Made by a program: the position numbers and the translations under genes. The notes beneath the pieces were generated by a model, which made no database searches, had not been told where the DNA came from, and worked only from the letters and a program-made list of their open reading frames with translations. This document shows positions 33,811-43,548 of a stretch of 64,000 bases of DNA, in pieces. The stretch is from Thermophagus sp052400625 (GTDB taxonomy: Bacteria > Bacteroidota > Bacteroidia > Bacteroidales > Marinilabiliaceae). The stretch's first letter is position 1; each line of letters opens with the position of its first letter. The DNA lies in assembly GCA_052400625.1 (NCBI GenBank), contig JBQTGH010000006.1. One strand, given 5' to 3'.

Positions 33811-33848
33811 AAAAAAAGGCTGTCCAATTTACGAACAACCTTTTTTTT
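33811..33848 (-). terminator. Terminator of rpoD
   Basis: Read on the minus strand, GGTTGTTC pairs with GGACAGCC (33833-33840 with 33818-33825, two G-U pairs, 7-nt loop), followed by a U-run. It lies 15-20 bases after the rpoD stop and back to back with the gyrB terminator. Confidence 0.85.
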
Positions 33849-33863
33849 AGCTTAAAATTTTTT

Positions 33864-34724
33864 TTAACCCAGATAAGATTTTAACAATTTACTCCTGGAC
33901 GTATGTCTTAATCTGCGAATTGCTTTTTCTTTTATCTGACGGACACGTTCACGAGTCAACCCAAACCTTTCACCAATTTCTTCAAGAGTCATTTCTTGAC
34001 AACCGATACCGAAGAACAGTTTTATGATGTCACTTTCCCTTTCGGTAAGTGTAGCCAAAGCTCTTTCTATTTCTCTAGATAACGATTCATTAATAAGGGT
34101 TTTATCAGCATTGGGAGAATCGTTATTCACTAAGACATCAAGCAGGCTGTTGTCTTCACCTTCCACGAAGGGGGCATCTACGGAAATATGTCGTCCCGAA
34201 ACACGTAAAGTATCCGCAACTTTTTCTGCAGGCAATTCCAGTTGATCTGCTAATTCTTCAGGCGAAGGTTTTCTTTCATGTTCCTGCTCAAATTTTGAAT
34301 AGGCTTTGTTTATTTTATTCAATGAACCTACTTGGTTCAATGGCAATCTTACAATCCGCGATTGCTCAGCTAATGCTTGTAAAATGGACTGACGAATCCA
34401 CCATACAGCATAAGAGATAAACTTGAAACCTCTAGTCTCATCAAACTTTTCTGCTGCCTTTATTAGCCCAAGATTCCCCTCATTGATCAGGTCGGGAAGA
34501 CTAAGCCCCTGGTTCTGGTACTGTTTGGCAACAGATACTACGAACCTAAGATTGGCTCGAGTTAATTTTTCCAATGCTACCTGATCACCTTTCTTAATGC
34601 GCTGAGCCAACTCCACTTCCTCTTCAACGGAAATAAGATCTTCTCGTCCAATTTCCTGAAGATACTTGTCTAGTGACGCGCTTTCGCGGTTGGTGATAGA
34701 TTTCGTTATTTTTAATTGTCTCAT
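33864..34724 (-). CDS. rpoD: Primary RNA polymerase sigma factor (Bacteroidota type)
   Basis: A 286-residue group 1 sigma factor lacking region 1.1 and most of the nonconserved region, the form typical for Bacteroidota. Region 1.2 is DKYLQEIGREDLISVEEEVELAQ. Regions 2.1-2.4 run from LRFVVSVAKQYQNQGLSLPDL through FISYAVWWIRQSILQALAEQ. Region 4.2 is EIGERFGLTRERVRQIKEKA. It would direct transcription from TAnnTTTG promoters such as those noted in this window. It has its own such promoter, an unusually good GGAGGG ribosome-binding site and a terminator. Confidence 0.95.
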   Translation of the reverse strand: MRQLKITKSITNRESASLDKYLQEIGREDLISVEEEVELAQRIKKGDQVALEKLTRANLRFVVSVAKQYQNQGLSLPDLINEGNLGLIKAAEKFDETRGFKFISYAVWWIRQSILQALAEQSRIVRLPLNQVGSLNKINKAYSKFEQEHERKPSPEELADQLELPAEKVADTLRVSGRHISVDAPFVEGEDNSLLDVLVNNDSPNADKTLINESLSREIERALATLTERESDIIKLFFGIGCQEMTLEEIGERFGLTRERVRQIKEKAIRRLRHTSRSKLLKSYLG

Positions 34725-34746
34725 AAACCCTCCAAAAATTTCGCCG

Positions 34747-34777
34747 CAAAATTACAATAATTATTGAACTATTCCAA
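34747..34777 (-). promoter_or_regulatory. rpoD promoter
   Basis: Minus strand: TAATTTTG (34754-34747) is a perfect -7 box, with TTGG (34777-34774) 19-20 bp upstream as the -33 element. A GGAGGG sequence lies just before the start codon, which is uncommon in this phylum. Confidence 0.7.
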
Positions 34778-34804
34778 GCAATATACGTGATTTGGCTTAT
34801 TATA

Positions 34805-36274
34805 TCAATAGTCCAAATTGATTGCATAATAGGCTACCTGTCCATTAGGATATATCCCTGAAAGGAATAACCCTTCTTCAACCATTTCTACAACTTTCCT
34901 TAAATCTTCTACACTGTTAATAGGAACACGGTTAGCTTTAGTGATGATGTAGCCTTCCTGTACCCCTGCCTCACGAAATTTCCCTGCTGATACATTAGTA
35001 ACTTTAATGCCATGGGAAATTCTTAGCCTCATCATTTCCTTTTTGGAAACCTCTTCGAAGGAAGCACCCAATAAATTAAATGGTTTATCTGCTTTTACAA
35101 CGTCTGTGGACCCGTAAATGTTTCGTAAGGTGACAATAAAATCTTTCTTTTTGCCATCTCGAATGACTGTAACATTGACTTTATCTCCCGGACGATGACG
35201 ACTGATTTTTTCCTGAAGTTCTGATACTTTTGTTACAAGCTCATTTTCAACACTAACAATGACGTCACCTTTTTTAATGCCTGCTTCCTCTGCACCACTG
35301 CCATTGACAACTTCTGCAACATAAGCTCCCTGGTTGGTTCCAAGATCCAGCTCCTCATTTAGCTCGCTATTCACATCTCTGATGCTGACGCCTAGAACCC
35401 CTCTTTGCACCTGTCCGTATTCCATCAAATCGGCTACCACTTTTTTTACGATGCTGACAGGAACAGCAAAGGAGTATCCTGTATATGATCCTGTTTGGGA
35501 AGCAATCGCAGTATTAATGCCAACCAGTTTGCCTGATGTGTTTACCAAAGCTCCACCGCTATTACCGGGATTGACGGCCGCATCGGTTTGGATAAAAGAT
35601 TCTATACCCAAAGTTCCTTGTCCTTGTCGTAGAATGTTGATATTTCTCGATTTGGCACTTACTATACCTGCCGTGACAGTGGAAGTTAGATTGAAGGGGT
35701 TACCAACTGCCAAAACCCATTCACCAATCTTTAAGCCGTCCGAATTTCCATATTCCAGATAGGGCAAGTCCGTAGCATCTATTTTTATTAAGGCAATATC
35801 CGTGGCAGGATCGGTTCCGATCATTTTTGCCTTAAATGTTCTGTTGTCGTTAAGGGTAACTTCAATATTGGTGGCATCTTCAATAACGTGGTTATTCGTG
35901 ACTATATATCCATCGGTAGTAATTATTACACCAGAACCGGATCCCATCACCGGTTGCTGTCTTGGCATTTGCATACCAGGACCAAAAAAGAAATCGTAAA
36001 GCGGATTGCCTGAATAATTGGTGGTTTGTGTAGAGACGGTTTTTACGTGAACTACAGAATGAATAGACTTTTCTGCAGCGATAGTTAAATCTGGTAGTTG
36101 ACCCTGCGACGCAGATGACGAGGGTAAGGAGGTATATTGTGCCGCAGGATAGACGGCGCGAGGTACTTCCACAACAGTAGGGGAGGGTTTTACAAAATAG
36201 GTGTAGCCTATTACGGCTATTAGAGCGCTCAAAACAGACACTGAAAAAAGTGTAAATATTTTTTTCGTATTCAT
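34805..36274 (-). CDS. degP: Do/HtrA-family periplasmic serine protease
   Basis: A 489-residue periplasmic protease/chaperone. It has an N-terminal membrane anchor or signal (IFTLFSVSVLSALIAVIGY), a trypsin-like domain with the triad His129 (VTNNHVIED), Asp159 (TDIALIKID) and Ser239 (NPGNSGGALVN), then two PDZ domains (first around GVSIRDVNSELNEEL to VIRDGKKKDF, second around GIKVTNVSAGKFREAGVQEGYIITK). ATG 36274 is chosen because the signal sequence starts there; the frame extends 15 codons further upstream. It is divergent from dapF and just upstream of rpoD on the same strand. Confidence 0.93.
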   Translation of the reverse strand: MNTKKIFTLFSVSVLSALIAVIGYTYFVKPSPTVVEVPRAVYPAAQYTSLPSSSASQGQLPDLTIAAEKSIHSVVHVKTVSTQTTNYSGNPLYDFFFGPGMQMPRQQPVMGSGSGVIITTDGYIVTNNHVIEDATNIEVTLNDNRTFKAKMIGTDPATDIALIKIDATDLPYLEYGNSDGLKIGEWVLAVGNPFNLTSTVTAGIVSAKSRNINILRQGQGTLGIESFIQTDAAVNPGNSGGALVNTSGKLVGINTAIASQTGSYTGYSFAVPVSIVKKVVADLMEYGQVQRGVLGVSIRDVNSELNEELDLGTNQGAYVAEVVNGSGAEEAGIKKGDVIVSVENELVTKVSELQEKISRHRPGDKVNVTVIRDGKKKDFIVTLRNIYGSTDVVKADKPFNLLGASFEEVSKKEMMRLRISHGIKVTNVSAGKFREAGVQEGYIITKANRVPINSVEDLRKVVEMVEEGLFLSGIYPNGQVAYYAINLDY

Positions 36275-36511
36275 GTTTTTATTTTTTTTGTTTACAATTA
36301 AACTCACGTATGAGATCAATCAAATGATATGCCTTTCTTGAATATATTGAAAAAGTTAACTTTTTTTAATCCTAGTTTGGTATTGATGAAGCTTTTACTT
36401 TTTGATTGCTCATGGCAATTTGTAGCTTTGGGGCATGAATAATTGGATAATAATTTAACATTTATCGCATAGATTTGTTTTCGTTTTGGATGTTCATTAT
36501 AATTTATAGGG

Positions 36512-37297
36512 ATGAAGGATATAAAGTTTTTTAAATATCATGGAACAGGGAATGACTTTGTTTTGATCGATAATCGAGATGAAAAGTTTAATGGGTCTGA
36601 TTATAAGTTAATTGAGTCAATTTGTCACCGTCGATTTGGTGTTGGCGCCGATGGATTAATGTTATTGGAAGAGTCGGATAAGGGGCTTTTTGCCATGCGT
36701 TATTTCAATAGCGATGGGAAAGAGGCAACCATGTGTGGTAATGGGGGACGATGTATAGCTGCATTTGCTGCCGATTTGGGTGTAGCACCTAGAAGGCAAT
36801 ACTTTTCTTTCGAAGCTGTTGACGGAATGCATGAAGCGTTGGTAGATGATCAATTGGTAACATTAAAAATGACCGATGTTCATGAAGTAAAAAAGGAAAT
36901 GGATGGATGGTTTTTGGATACTGGTTCACCTCATTTTGTTATAATGGTAGACGATCCATACGCCATTGATGTTTTTCGGGAAGGACGTCATTGGAGAAAT
37001 CATGCATGTTTTGCGCCAGAGGGAGTCAATGTTAACTTTGTTGGACGCCCCCAAAACGGTGAGGTCGTGATGCGAACCTATGAGCGGGGAGTGGAGGATG
37101 AAACTTGGTCGTGTGGCACGGGTGCCGTTGCTTCAGCCATTGCGACTCATGTTAATTCCAACGGGACTAGTGACAGTTTTGTTATGAAGGTTCCTGGTGG
37201 CGAGCTGAAGGTGAGTTTCGTCTGCCGAGAAGATGGCGTGTTTGAAAATATTTGGTTAAAAGGACCAGCTCAGTTTGTGTTTGAGGGCACATGGTAA
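36512..37297 (+). CDS. dapF: Diaminopimelate epimerase
   Basis: A 261-residue epimerase converting LL- to meso-diaminopimelate for cell wall and lysine synthesis. The N-terminal KYHGTGNDFVLIDNRDEKF, the first catalytic Cys in TMCGNGGRCIAAFA and the second in ETWSCGTGAVASAIA are clear, as is FNSDGKEA. Length is typical. It is followed by uvrB after 13 bases, so the two are likely co-transcribed, though functionally unrelated. Confidence 0.95.
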   Translation: MKDIKFFKYHGTGNDFVLIDNRDEKFNGSDYKLIESICHRRFGVGADGLMLLEESDKGLFAMRYFNSDGKEATMCGNGGRCIAAFAADLGVAPRRQYFSFEAVDGMHEALVDDQLVTLKMTDVHEVKKEMDGWFLDTGSPHFVIMVDDPYAIDVFREGRHWRNHACFAPEGVNVNFVGRPQNGEVVMRTYERGVEDETWSCGTGAVASAIATHVNSNGTSDSFVMKVPGGELKVSFVCREDGVFENIWLKGPAQFVFEGTW

Positions 37298-37310
37298 TAA
37301 ATTATGCTTT

Positions 37311-39338
37311 ATGGATTTTAAAATTGTTTCGGAATTTCATCCCACTGGTGATCAGCCTGAAGCTATTAATCAGTTAGTGGAAGGAATCAATAAAGAGGTT
37401 CCTTGTCAAACGCTGCTGGGCGTTACCGGTTCGGGGAAAACCTTTACCATTGCTAATGTTATTGAACGAGTTCAAAAACCTACTTTAGTGCTTAGCCATA
37501 ATAAAACTCTGGCTGCGCAGTTGTACGGTGAGTTTAAGAATTTCTTTCCTGAGAATGCAGTAGAGTATTTTGTTTCGTACTACGATTATTACCAGCCTGA
37601 AGCCTATATCCCTGTTACCGATACTTACATTGAAAAAGATTTATCTATTAATGATGAGATAGAAAAACTTCGACTTAGTGCTACCTCTGCATTACTTTCT
37701 GGACGAAGAGATGTGATTGTAGTATCGTCGGTTTCTTGTCTATATGGGATTGGTAATCCTGAAGATTTTCATGCAAATGTTATTTCTTTAAAAATTGGAC
37801 AGAATATTGGTCGTAATAAGTTTTTAAGGCAATTGGTGGATGCGCTTTATTCCCGTAATGAAGTGGAATTTAATCGTGGGAATTTTCGGGTTAAAGGAGA
37901 TACTGTGGAAGTTTTTCTGGCATATGCCGATCATGCCTGCCGGATTATCTTCTGGGGGGATGAGATTGAGGCAATTGAGACTTTTGATCCGATTAACAAT
38001 GGGACGATCTCTTCCGTGAACGATATATTGATTTATCCTGCCAATATTTTTGTAACGACTAAAGAGAGAATAAATCAGGCCATTCGATCTATTCAGGATG
38101 ATTTGGTAAAACAAGTAGCCTTCCTTAAAGATGCTGGGAAAAATATTGAGGCAAAACGTCTGGAAGAAAGGGTGAATTATGACCTGGAAATGATAAGGGA
38201 GCTAGGACATTGTCCGGGAATAGAGAACTATAGTCGTTATTTTGACGGGCGTGCAGAGGGCACTCGTCCTTTCTGTCTCCTGGATTATTTTCCATCTGAC
38301 TTTTTGATGGTTGTAGATGAGAGCCACGTTACGTTGCCACAAATACGTGCTATGTACGGGGGAGATTATAGTCGTAAGCAAAATCTGGTGGAATATGGAT
38401 TTCGATTGCCGGCAGCGTTGGACAATCGGCCTCTCAAGTTTGATGAGTTCGAGAAAATGATCAATCAAGCTATTTTCGTTAGTGCTACCCCTGCAGATTT
38501 TGAGATTGAAAAAAGTGAAGGAGTCATTGTAGAACAGGTCATCCGACCTACTGGTCTTCTTGACCCTAAAATAGATGTGAGGCCCAGCTTAAACCAAATA
38601 GATGATCTTCTGGAGGAAATTCAAGAACGAATAAAAATCAATGAACGGGTGTTGGTGACCACGCTTACCAAACGAATGGCAGAAGAGCTTACCAAATACC
38701 TCCAACGGTTGGATATTAAATGTGAATACATCCATTCGGATGTTGATACATTGGATCGGGTCAAGATTATGGAAGATCTTAGAAGTGGAGTTATTGATGT
38801 CTTGGTTGGAGTAAATCTTTTAAGAGAAGGATTAGACTTACCGGAGGTGTCGTTGGTGGCTATTCTTGATGCTGATAAGGAGGGATTTTTACGTTCTGCT
38901 CGTTCTTTGACGCAAACAGCGGGAAGAGCTGCCAGAAACCTGAATGGTTTGGTTATCATGTATGCCGATACCATTACGAAATCGATGAAACAAACCATTG
39001 ATGCCACCAACTATAGACGGGAAAAACAGTTGGCCTATAATGAGAAATTTGGTATTACCCCTGCTGCAATTGTTAAAAAACGGGGTAGTACTTTTGCAGA
39101 AAAAGGAATTGAAACTGAAAAAGAAACTTCTTTTGGTTATTCGGGGCCCGAAGATCAAAATATAGATGTGGCAGCCGATCCTGTCCTGTCGTATATGAGC
39201 ATTGAAAAGCTGGAAAAAGCCATTCATCAAACTAGAGAAGCTATGAAAAAAGCGTCGAAAGAACTTGATTTTATTCAGGCTGCCCAATACCGGGATGAAA
39301 TGTTCCGCTTGGAAAAACTACTAAATCAAAAAAAATAA
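37311..39338 (+). CDS. uvrB: Excinuclease ABC subunit B
   Basis: A 675-residue nucleotide-excision repair helicase that loads onto damaged DNA with UvrA and then recruits UvrC. Walker A GVTGSGKT is at residues 37-44, the beta-hairpin has YFVSYYDYYQPEAYIP, Walker B reads MVVDESHVTLPQ, helicase motif VI is QTAGRAARN, and the C-terminal UVR motif is AMKKASKELDFIQAAQYRDEMFRLEKLL (UvrC-binding). The start is ATG 37311 (MDFKIVSEFHPTGDQPEA); the 12 extra upstream codons overlap dapF and are not family-like. Confidence 0.95.
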   Translation: MDFKIVSEFHPTGDQPEAINQLVEGINKEVPCQTLLGVTGSGKTFTIANVIERVQKPTLVLSHNKTLAAQLYGEFKNFFPENAVEYFVSYYDYYQPEAYIPVTDTYIEKDLSINDEIEKLRLSATSALLSGRRDVIVVSSVSCLYGIGNPEDFHANVISLKIGQNIGRNKFLRQLVDALYSRNEVEFNRGNFRVKGDTVEVFLAYADHACRIIFWGDEIEAIETFDPINNGTISSVNDILIYPANIFVTTKERINQAIRSIQDDLVKQVAFLKDAGKNIEAKRLEERVNYDLEMIRELGHCPGIENYSRYFDGRAEGTRPFCLLDYFPSDFLMVVDESHVTLPQIRAMYGGDYSRKQNLVEYGFRLPAALDNRPLKFDEFEKMINQAIFVSATPADFEIEKSEGVIVEQVIRPTGLLDPKIDVRPSLNQIDDLLEEIQERIKINERVLVTTLTKRMAEELTKYLQRLDIKCEYIHSDVDTLDRVKIMEDLRSGVIDVLVGVNLLREGLDLPEVSLVAILDADKEGFLRSARSLTQTAGRAARNLNGLVIMYADTITKSMKQTIDATNYRREKQLAYNEKFGITPAAIVKKRGSTFAEKGIETEKETSFGYSGPEDQNIDVAADPVLSYMSIEKLEKAIHQTREAMKKASKELDFIQAAQYRDEMFRLEKLLNQKK

Positions 39339-39505
39339 ATACTTTGCTCCCAGAAATTTTTTGGGGATACTTGAATGTCCTTTATTTTAGTTGAAGTCGG
39401 AAGATATTTATCACAATATATGTCAGACAAAACTTGAGTGGTATTTTTGTTCATGCTGTCGTGAAATTGCTTTTTTGTCCATTATATTGGTTTAATAGAG
39501 CACCA

Positions 39506-39544
39506 AATGACTGTATCAGAGGATTAACCTCTGATATGGTCATT
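39506..39544. other. Long hairpin between uvrB and the outer-membrane protein gene
   Basis: AATGAC-TG-TATCAGAGG-ATTAA-CCTCTGATA-TG-GTCATT forms a 9-bp perfect stem with a 5-nt loop, a 2x2 internal loop and a further 6-bp stem. It lies in the convergent gap between uvrB (plus) and the next gene (minus). There is no T-run on either side, so it is not a standard intrinsic terminator, but a terminator-like or 3'-protective role is possible. Confidence 0.6.
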
Positions 39545-39557
39545 GAAAATAATTCTA

Positions 39558-40403
39558 TTAAAAGAACAAGAATTTCTTTTGTTTGGGTCTTTTGAAAGAA
39601 CGCCTTTTGTTTTTTGAGTTGTAATAGTTCCTGGTTTTGATGTAGGATCTTCGATTGTATTTCGAATTGTTTGAAAATCCACTTTTCTCGATTAGGAAAG
39701 ATACTCCCACAGTAAATGTATAATAGAAATCGTTTGGATTAGTTGTTTGGGCATTTACCTTGTTTTCCCAATCTTCATAAGTTGCATACCAAACATCATG
39801 AACATCCAGTTGATCTGAGAAAGGTAGAGAACCAGTTAATTCTAAATTTAAACTTATTATAGGGCTAATCCAGATTGAAGTGCCTCCCCCCATTGCAACC
39901 ACTGGGGCCACCCCAGAAGCTGTGCGCCATTCCTCGCCTGGAGTGCCGGGACTTGCAGGTCCCCAATATTCAGTTGCGCTAAAGTAAACTAATCCTGCTC
40001 CAAGATGCACATAAGGTTGGAATCTTCTTTCGCGGAAATATCCTAAGAGGTGGTTTAACGGCCTGTAAGCGCCACCAATAGTAAATTCTGTATAGATATT
40101 ATCAAACTCTGCATAGACAAGTCCTGAGGTGGAAAAAACTTGTTTTCCCTGCATTTTGCCACCAATCAGCTGGGATCTCAGTGAAAGGGAATTAGATATT
40201 TCCCGATCTGCCATGACTCCTACTGAAAAGCTTCCACGTGACTCATCGACCAAGTCACCAAAAAACAGGTTATACCCACCTTTGGGAGTGATACTTAAGC
40301 CATCACTAAGATTAAACCCTCCTCGTCTTTGAGCAGAGCTACTTGTTACGGACGAAAGCATCAATACTAATATTACAGTTATTGTTATTTGGACTGTGTT
40401 CAT
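39558..40403 (-). CDS. Outer-membrane beta-barrel protein with basic C-terminal tail
   Basis: A 281-residue protein. The signal peptide (TVQITITVILVLMLSSVTSSSAQ, cleaved after SSAQ) leads to a series of alternating hydrophobic strands ending in aromatics (SITPKGGYNLFFGDL, FDNIYTEFTIGGAYRPL, RFQPYVHLGAGLVYFS, YYTFTVGVSFLIE), the pattern of a small eight-stranded barrel. After the last strand follows a ~40-residue tail very rich in Arg, Lys, Asn and Ser, ending KQKKFLFF, with no homology I can see. ATG 40403 is preferred because it begins the signal peptide. Function unknown. Confidence 0.75.
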   Translation of the reverse strand: MNTVQITITVILVLMLSSVTSSSAQRRGGFNLSDGLSITPKGGYNLFFGDLVDESRGSFSVGVMADREISNSLSLRSQLIGGKMQGKQVFSTSGLVYAEFDNIYTEFTIGGAYRPLNHLLGYFRERRFQPYVHLGAGLVYFSATEYWGPASPGTPGEEWRTASGVAPVVAMGGGTSIWISPIISLNLELTGSLPFSDQLDVHDVWYATYEDWENKVNAQTTNPNDFYYTFTVGVSFLIEKSGFSNNSKYNRRSYIKTRNYYNSKNKRRSFKRPKQKKFLFF

Positions 40404-40585
40404 GAAACAGTTAATGTTTGGCATAGTTAACCGACTGTAAAAATGATAAAAACTTTAATAATACAAAAATAGCTTACGCATATTTTGGTATTTTGGTGGC
40501 AAAATTATGCGCTTTTTTTACAAATTAAAGAAATTGTTATTTCGTTGACGATATTTTTTACATGTAAAATTCCAAAATTTGTTGA

Positions 40586-42493
40586 CTACTTCAAATATTT
40601 CGCCAAATTTTTCTTGTTCCAGTCGGATAAAAATTCTCTTCCTTGAGGTGAATATAGGTATTCTATTTCTTCAGAATAATTTTCTTCCACTTTTCGTCGA
40701 ACTATCTTCATGGTGCTATTCAACATTTTGTTGGCTTCGGTAAACGGTTCAGGGAGTACAATTGTGGCAGCAGGTAACCATCGTTGAGGAAAGAGGTTTT
40801 CAAGTTTTCCTCCTTTTTTAAATTGGGCCAGCTGGTGTTGAATGGCTTTTAATGTTTTTTCCAGCTTTTGGTCTTCTGTTAAGTTATCGCTGAGCGATTT
40901 AAAATACTCTATTACCTTTTCTGTACTAGGCACTATCAGCCCGGTTGTATAAGGATTTTGATTATTGTGTAAGACTACCTGATCAATCATGGAGCAATAA
41001 TCCACAATGGCTTCTTCAATCCCTTCAGGGCTATATTTTTCTCCGTCCGAACCAATGAGAAGGCTTTTAAATCTACCCAAGACATATAGATAGCCTTCTT
41101 GGTCCAAATAACCTAAATCTCCTGTATAAAGCCATCCGTCTTTTATGGTCTCTTGCGTGGCCTCTTCATTTTTCCAATAGCCCAGCATTACATTTTCCCC
41201 TTTAATGACAATTTCTCCCGATTGTCCCGGAGGCAGGGAATTCCCGGATTCATCACATATTTTTATTTCCAGGTTATTAACTACTGGTCCGGAAGAACCC
41301 ATTTTATGATGGGCAGGCGTGTTGGCGGATATGATGGGTGAAGCCTCACTCAGTCCGTACCCCTGATACATAGGGATACCAATGGCATAAAAGAATTTTT
41401 GCAATTCAATGTCAAGGAGTGCGCCCCCGCCAATGAAAAATCGAAGATTTCCTCCGAATTTTGTTCTTATGGGTTTAAATATTATTTGATCAAATAAACT
41501 ATATAGTGGTTGGGTCAGTTTCTTTATTCCCCTGCCTTTGTTGTTGCCGGTACCATTGTACCAAATGGCATATTTCATGGCTACCCGAAAAAGGGCATTT
41601 GTTACTTTCCCTTTGGCCATAACCCCTTTTTCAATGTTTTTTCGGAAGTTTTTGGCAATGGCTGGTACACTCATTAATACATGAGGCTGTATTTCTTGAA
41701 TATTGTTAGCAAAGTTTTTAAGGGTTTCCATTTGTGTTTTGCCGGCTTGCACTGACGCAATAGATGCCCCTCGATACATAAAGGCGTAAAGGGCTGCTGT
41801 ATGAGCAAAGGCATGATCCCAAGGTAACACTGCCAAAGTTCGGAAGTGAGCAGGGATATCAATATAACTAAATGCCTGTTCCACGTTGGCAGTATAATTT
41901 CGGTGACTGAGCATAATTCCTTTGGGTTGAGCTGTGGTTCCTGAAGTGTAGGATATATTGGCGATATCATTATAATGAATCGCCTTTCTTCTCGCCTCTA
42001 CTATTTCTGGATTTGATTCTAACAGACGATCTCCGGAGGAGTATAACTCTGATAGTGAGCATTCCTTCAAAGAAAGGTCAGATATTTCATCAAAGACAAT
42101 TATCTTTTCAATCATAGGGATCTCACCAATGATCTGCCTGACTTTAGGCAGCTGATATTCAGATACCATAACCATTCTGCTCTCGGAATGATTGAGTCGG
42201 AATACCAGATCCTGGTCAGCTTCCAGCTTGGTGGAAAGTGGCACATTGATAGCACCACACCGTAGAATAGCCAACTCTGAGATTAGCCAGTCGTTACGTC
42301 CTTCTGATAATAAGGCAATTCTGTCTCCTTTGTTGATTCCAACTGAGACTAAACCTGCGGCCAGAGATACCACTTTTTCATGTATCTGGCGATAACTGGA
42401 AGGTTGAAATCTACCCTCTTTTTTTTCCCACAAAAGAGGATGTTCCGGATATTTCTCAACCTTCCCCTCGAAATAGTCAATTATACTGATCAT
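40586..42493 (-). CDS. Long-chain acyl-CoA synthetase (AMP-binding enzyme)
   Basis: A 635-residue adenylate-forming enzyme that activates fatty acids to CoA thioesters. The P-loop-like motif ISYTSGTTAQPKGIMLSH, the A5 region YQGYGLSEASP, GWLYTGDLGYLDQEGYLYVLGR and the late INKG/NKML part (FTEANKMLNSTMKIVRRKV) identify it. The length and the EKIIVF / HVLMSVPAIAKNF parts match the Bacteroidota FadD-like group. It lies 54 bases downstream of galM on the same strand, with no obvious functional link. Confidence 0.92.
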   Translation of the reverse strand: MISIIDYFEGKVEKYPEHPLLWEKKEGRFQPSSYRQIHEKVVSLAAGLVSVGINKGDRIALLSEGRNDWLISELAILRCGAINVPLSTKLEADQDLVFRLNHSESRMVMVSEYQLPKVRQIIGEIPMIEKIIVFDEISDLSLKECSLSELYSSGDRLLESNPEIVEARRKAIHYNDIANISYTSGTTAQPKGIMLSHRNYTANVEQAFSYIDIPAHFRTLAVLPWDHAFAHTAALYAFMYRGASIASVQAGKTQMETLKNFANNIQEIQPHVLMSVPAIAKNFRKNIEKGVMAKGKVTNALFRVAMKYAIWYNGTGNNKGRGIKKLTQPLYSLFDQIIFKPIRTKFGGNLRFFIGGGALLDIELQKFFYAIGIPMYQGYGLSEASPIISANTPAHHKMGSSGPVVNNLEIKICDESGNSLPPGQSGEIVIKGENVMLGYWKNEEATQETIKDGWLYTGDLGYLDQEGYLYVLGRFKSLLIGSDGEKYSPEGIEEAIVDYCSMIDQVVLHNNQNPYTTGLIVPSTEKVIEYFKSLSDNLTEDQKLEKTLKAIQHQLAQFKKGGKLENLFPQRWLPAATIVLPEPFTEANKMLNSTMKIVRRKVEENYSEEIEYLYSPQGREFLSDWNKKNLAKYLK

Positions 42494-42498
42494 GATTC

Positions 42499-43548
42499 TT
42501 ACTTATTTACTCCAAATTTGAACACTGTGGTATGTCTGTAGGGTCTTTCCGGGCCAAAAATACAGGAAGGGAAGGCTGGCCAATTGGGAGAATCAGGGAA
42601 ATATTGCGTTTCAAAGCACATGCCGGCAAATTTGTCAAACATACGAGTTCCGTTTCTATAGGTGCCGTCCAGAAATCTTCCGATATAGAATTGCATACCC
42701 GGCATGGTGGTAAAAACTTCCAAGGTACGTCCCGAATCCGGTTCCCTTACCAAGGCCGCCCTTCTTAATTCTCCTTCTTCACCGTTAATGATCATATTGT
42801 GGTCGTAGGCGTCATCCAGAAGTTCGTTCAATCGTTCTCCTACCTTGTGGAAATCTTTAAAATCAAATGGGGTATCTTGCGTGGGAGCAATTTCACCTGT
42901 AGGAATATCCCCTTTTTTAGGAGTGTATTTATCGGAAAAAATCATTACCTCATGATCCAGAATGTCCGTCTCTTTACCACTTAAATTAAAGTAGCTGTGG
43001 TTCGTCAAGTTTACAGGTGTGGGGGCATCACTTTCTGCTTTATAGTTAATGATTAATTCATTTTCATTCGTAAGGAAAAATGTTACTTCTACTTTTAATG
43101 TGCCGGGATAACCTTCATCATTGTCGGGACTAGTCAAAGTCATGACAAGCATATCTTTTGAACTTGTTTTATTAATACGGGGTTCCCAGATCCGAGAGTG
43201 AAATCCGGTAGGACCCCCATGAAGATGGTTTTCACCGTTGTTGGTTTTCAAGTTAAATGCTTTCCCTTCCAACTCAAATTTACCTTTTGCTATACGATTG
43301 GCAAATCGACCTACAGTTGCACCGAGAAATACACAATTATTCAAATAGTCGGGGTTCAAATACTCTTCGGGATGATCAAAACCAAGGACTATGTCTGAAA
43401 AATTTGCATTTTTGTCTTCCGTTTTAATGCTGGTGATGCATGCCCCTGCATTGGTAATTTGAACCGTAGTGCCTAAACTGTTCTTTAATTCAAAAAGTTT
43501 TATATAATTGTTGTTGGAGTCAGGAAGGGGTATCTCATGGATTTTCAT
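42499..43548 (-). CDS. galM: Aldose 1-epimerase (mutarotase)
   Basis: A 349-residue mutarotase interconverting alpha and beta anomers of galactose and other aldoses. NLKTNNGENHLHGGPTGFHSRIW has the conserved Asn and HLHGG, VNLTNHSYFNLSG holds the catalytic His, and MCFETQYFPDSPN the catalytic Glu. ATG 43548 (MKIHEIPLPDS) is taken as start; the frame runs 21 codons upstream without family resemblance. It is divergently placed from the GntR regulator and galKT and completes the Leloir entry set. Confidence 0.92.
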   Translation of the reverse strand: MKIHEIPLPDSNNNYIKLFELKNSLGTTVQITNAGACITSIKTEDKNANFSDIVLGFDHPEEYLNPDYLNNCVFLGATVGRFANRIAKGKFELEGKAFNLKTNNGENHLHGGPTGFHSRIWEPRINKTSSKDMLVMTLTSPDNDEGYPGTLKVEVTFFLTNENELIINYKAESDAPTPVNLTNHSYFNLSGKETDILDHEVMIFSDKYTPKKGDIPTGEIAPTQDTPFDFKDFHKVGERLNELLDDAYDHNMIINGEEGELRRAALVREPDSGRTLEVFTTMPGMQFYIGRFLDGTYRNGTRMFDKFAGMCFETQYFPDSPNWPAFPSCIFGPERPYRHTTVFKFGVNK

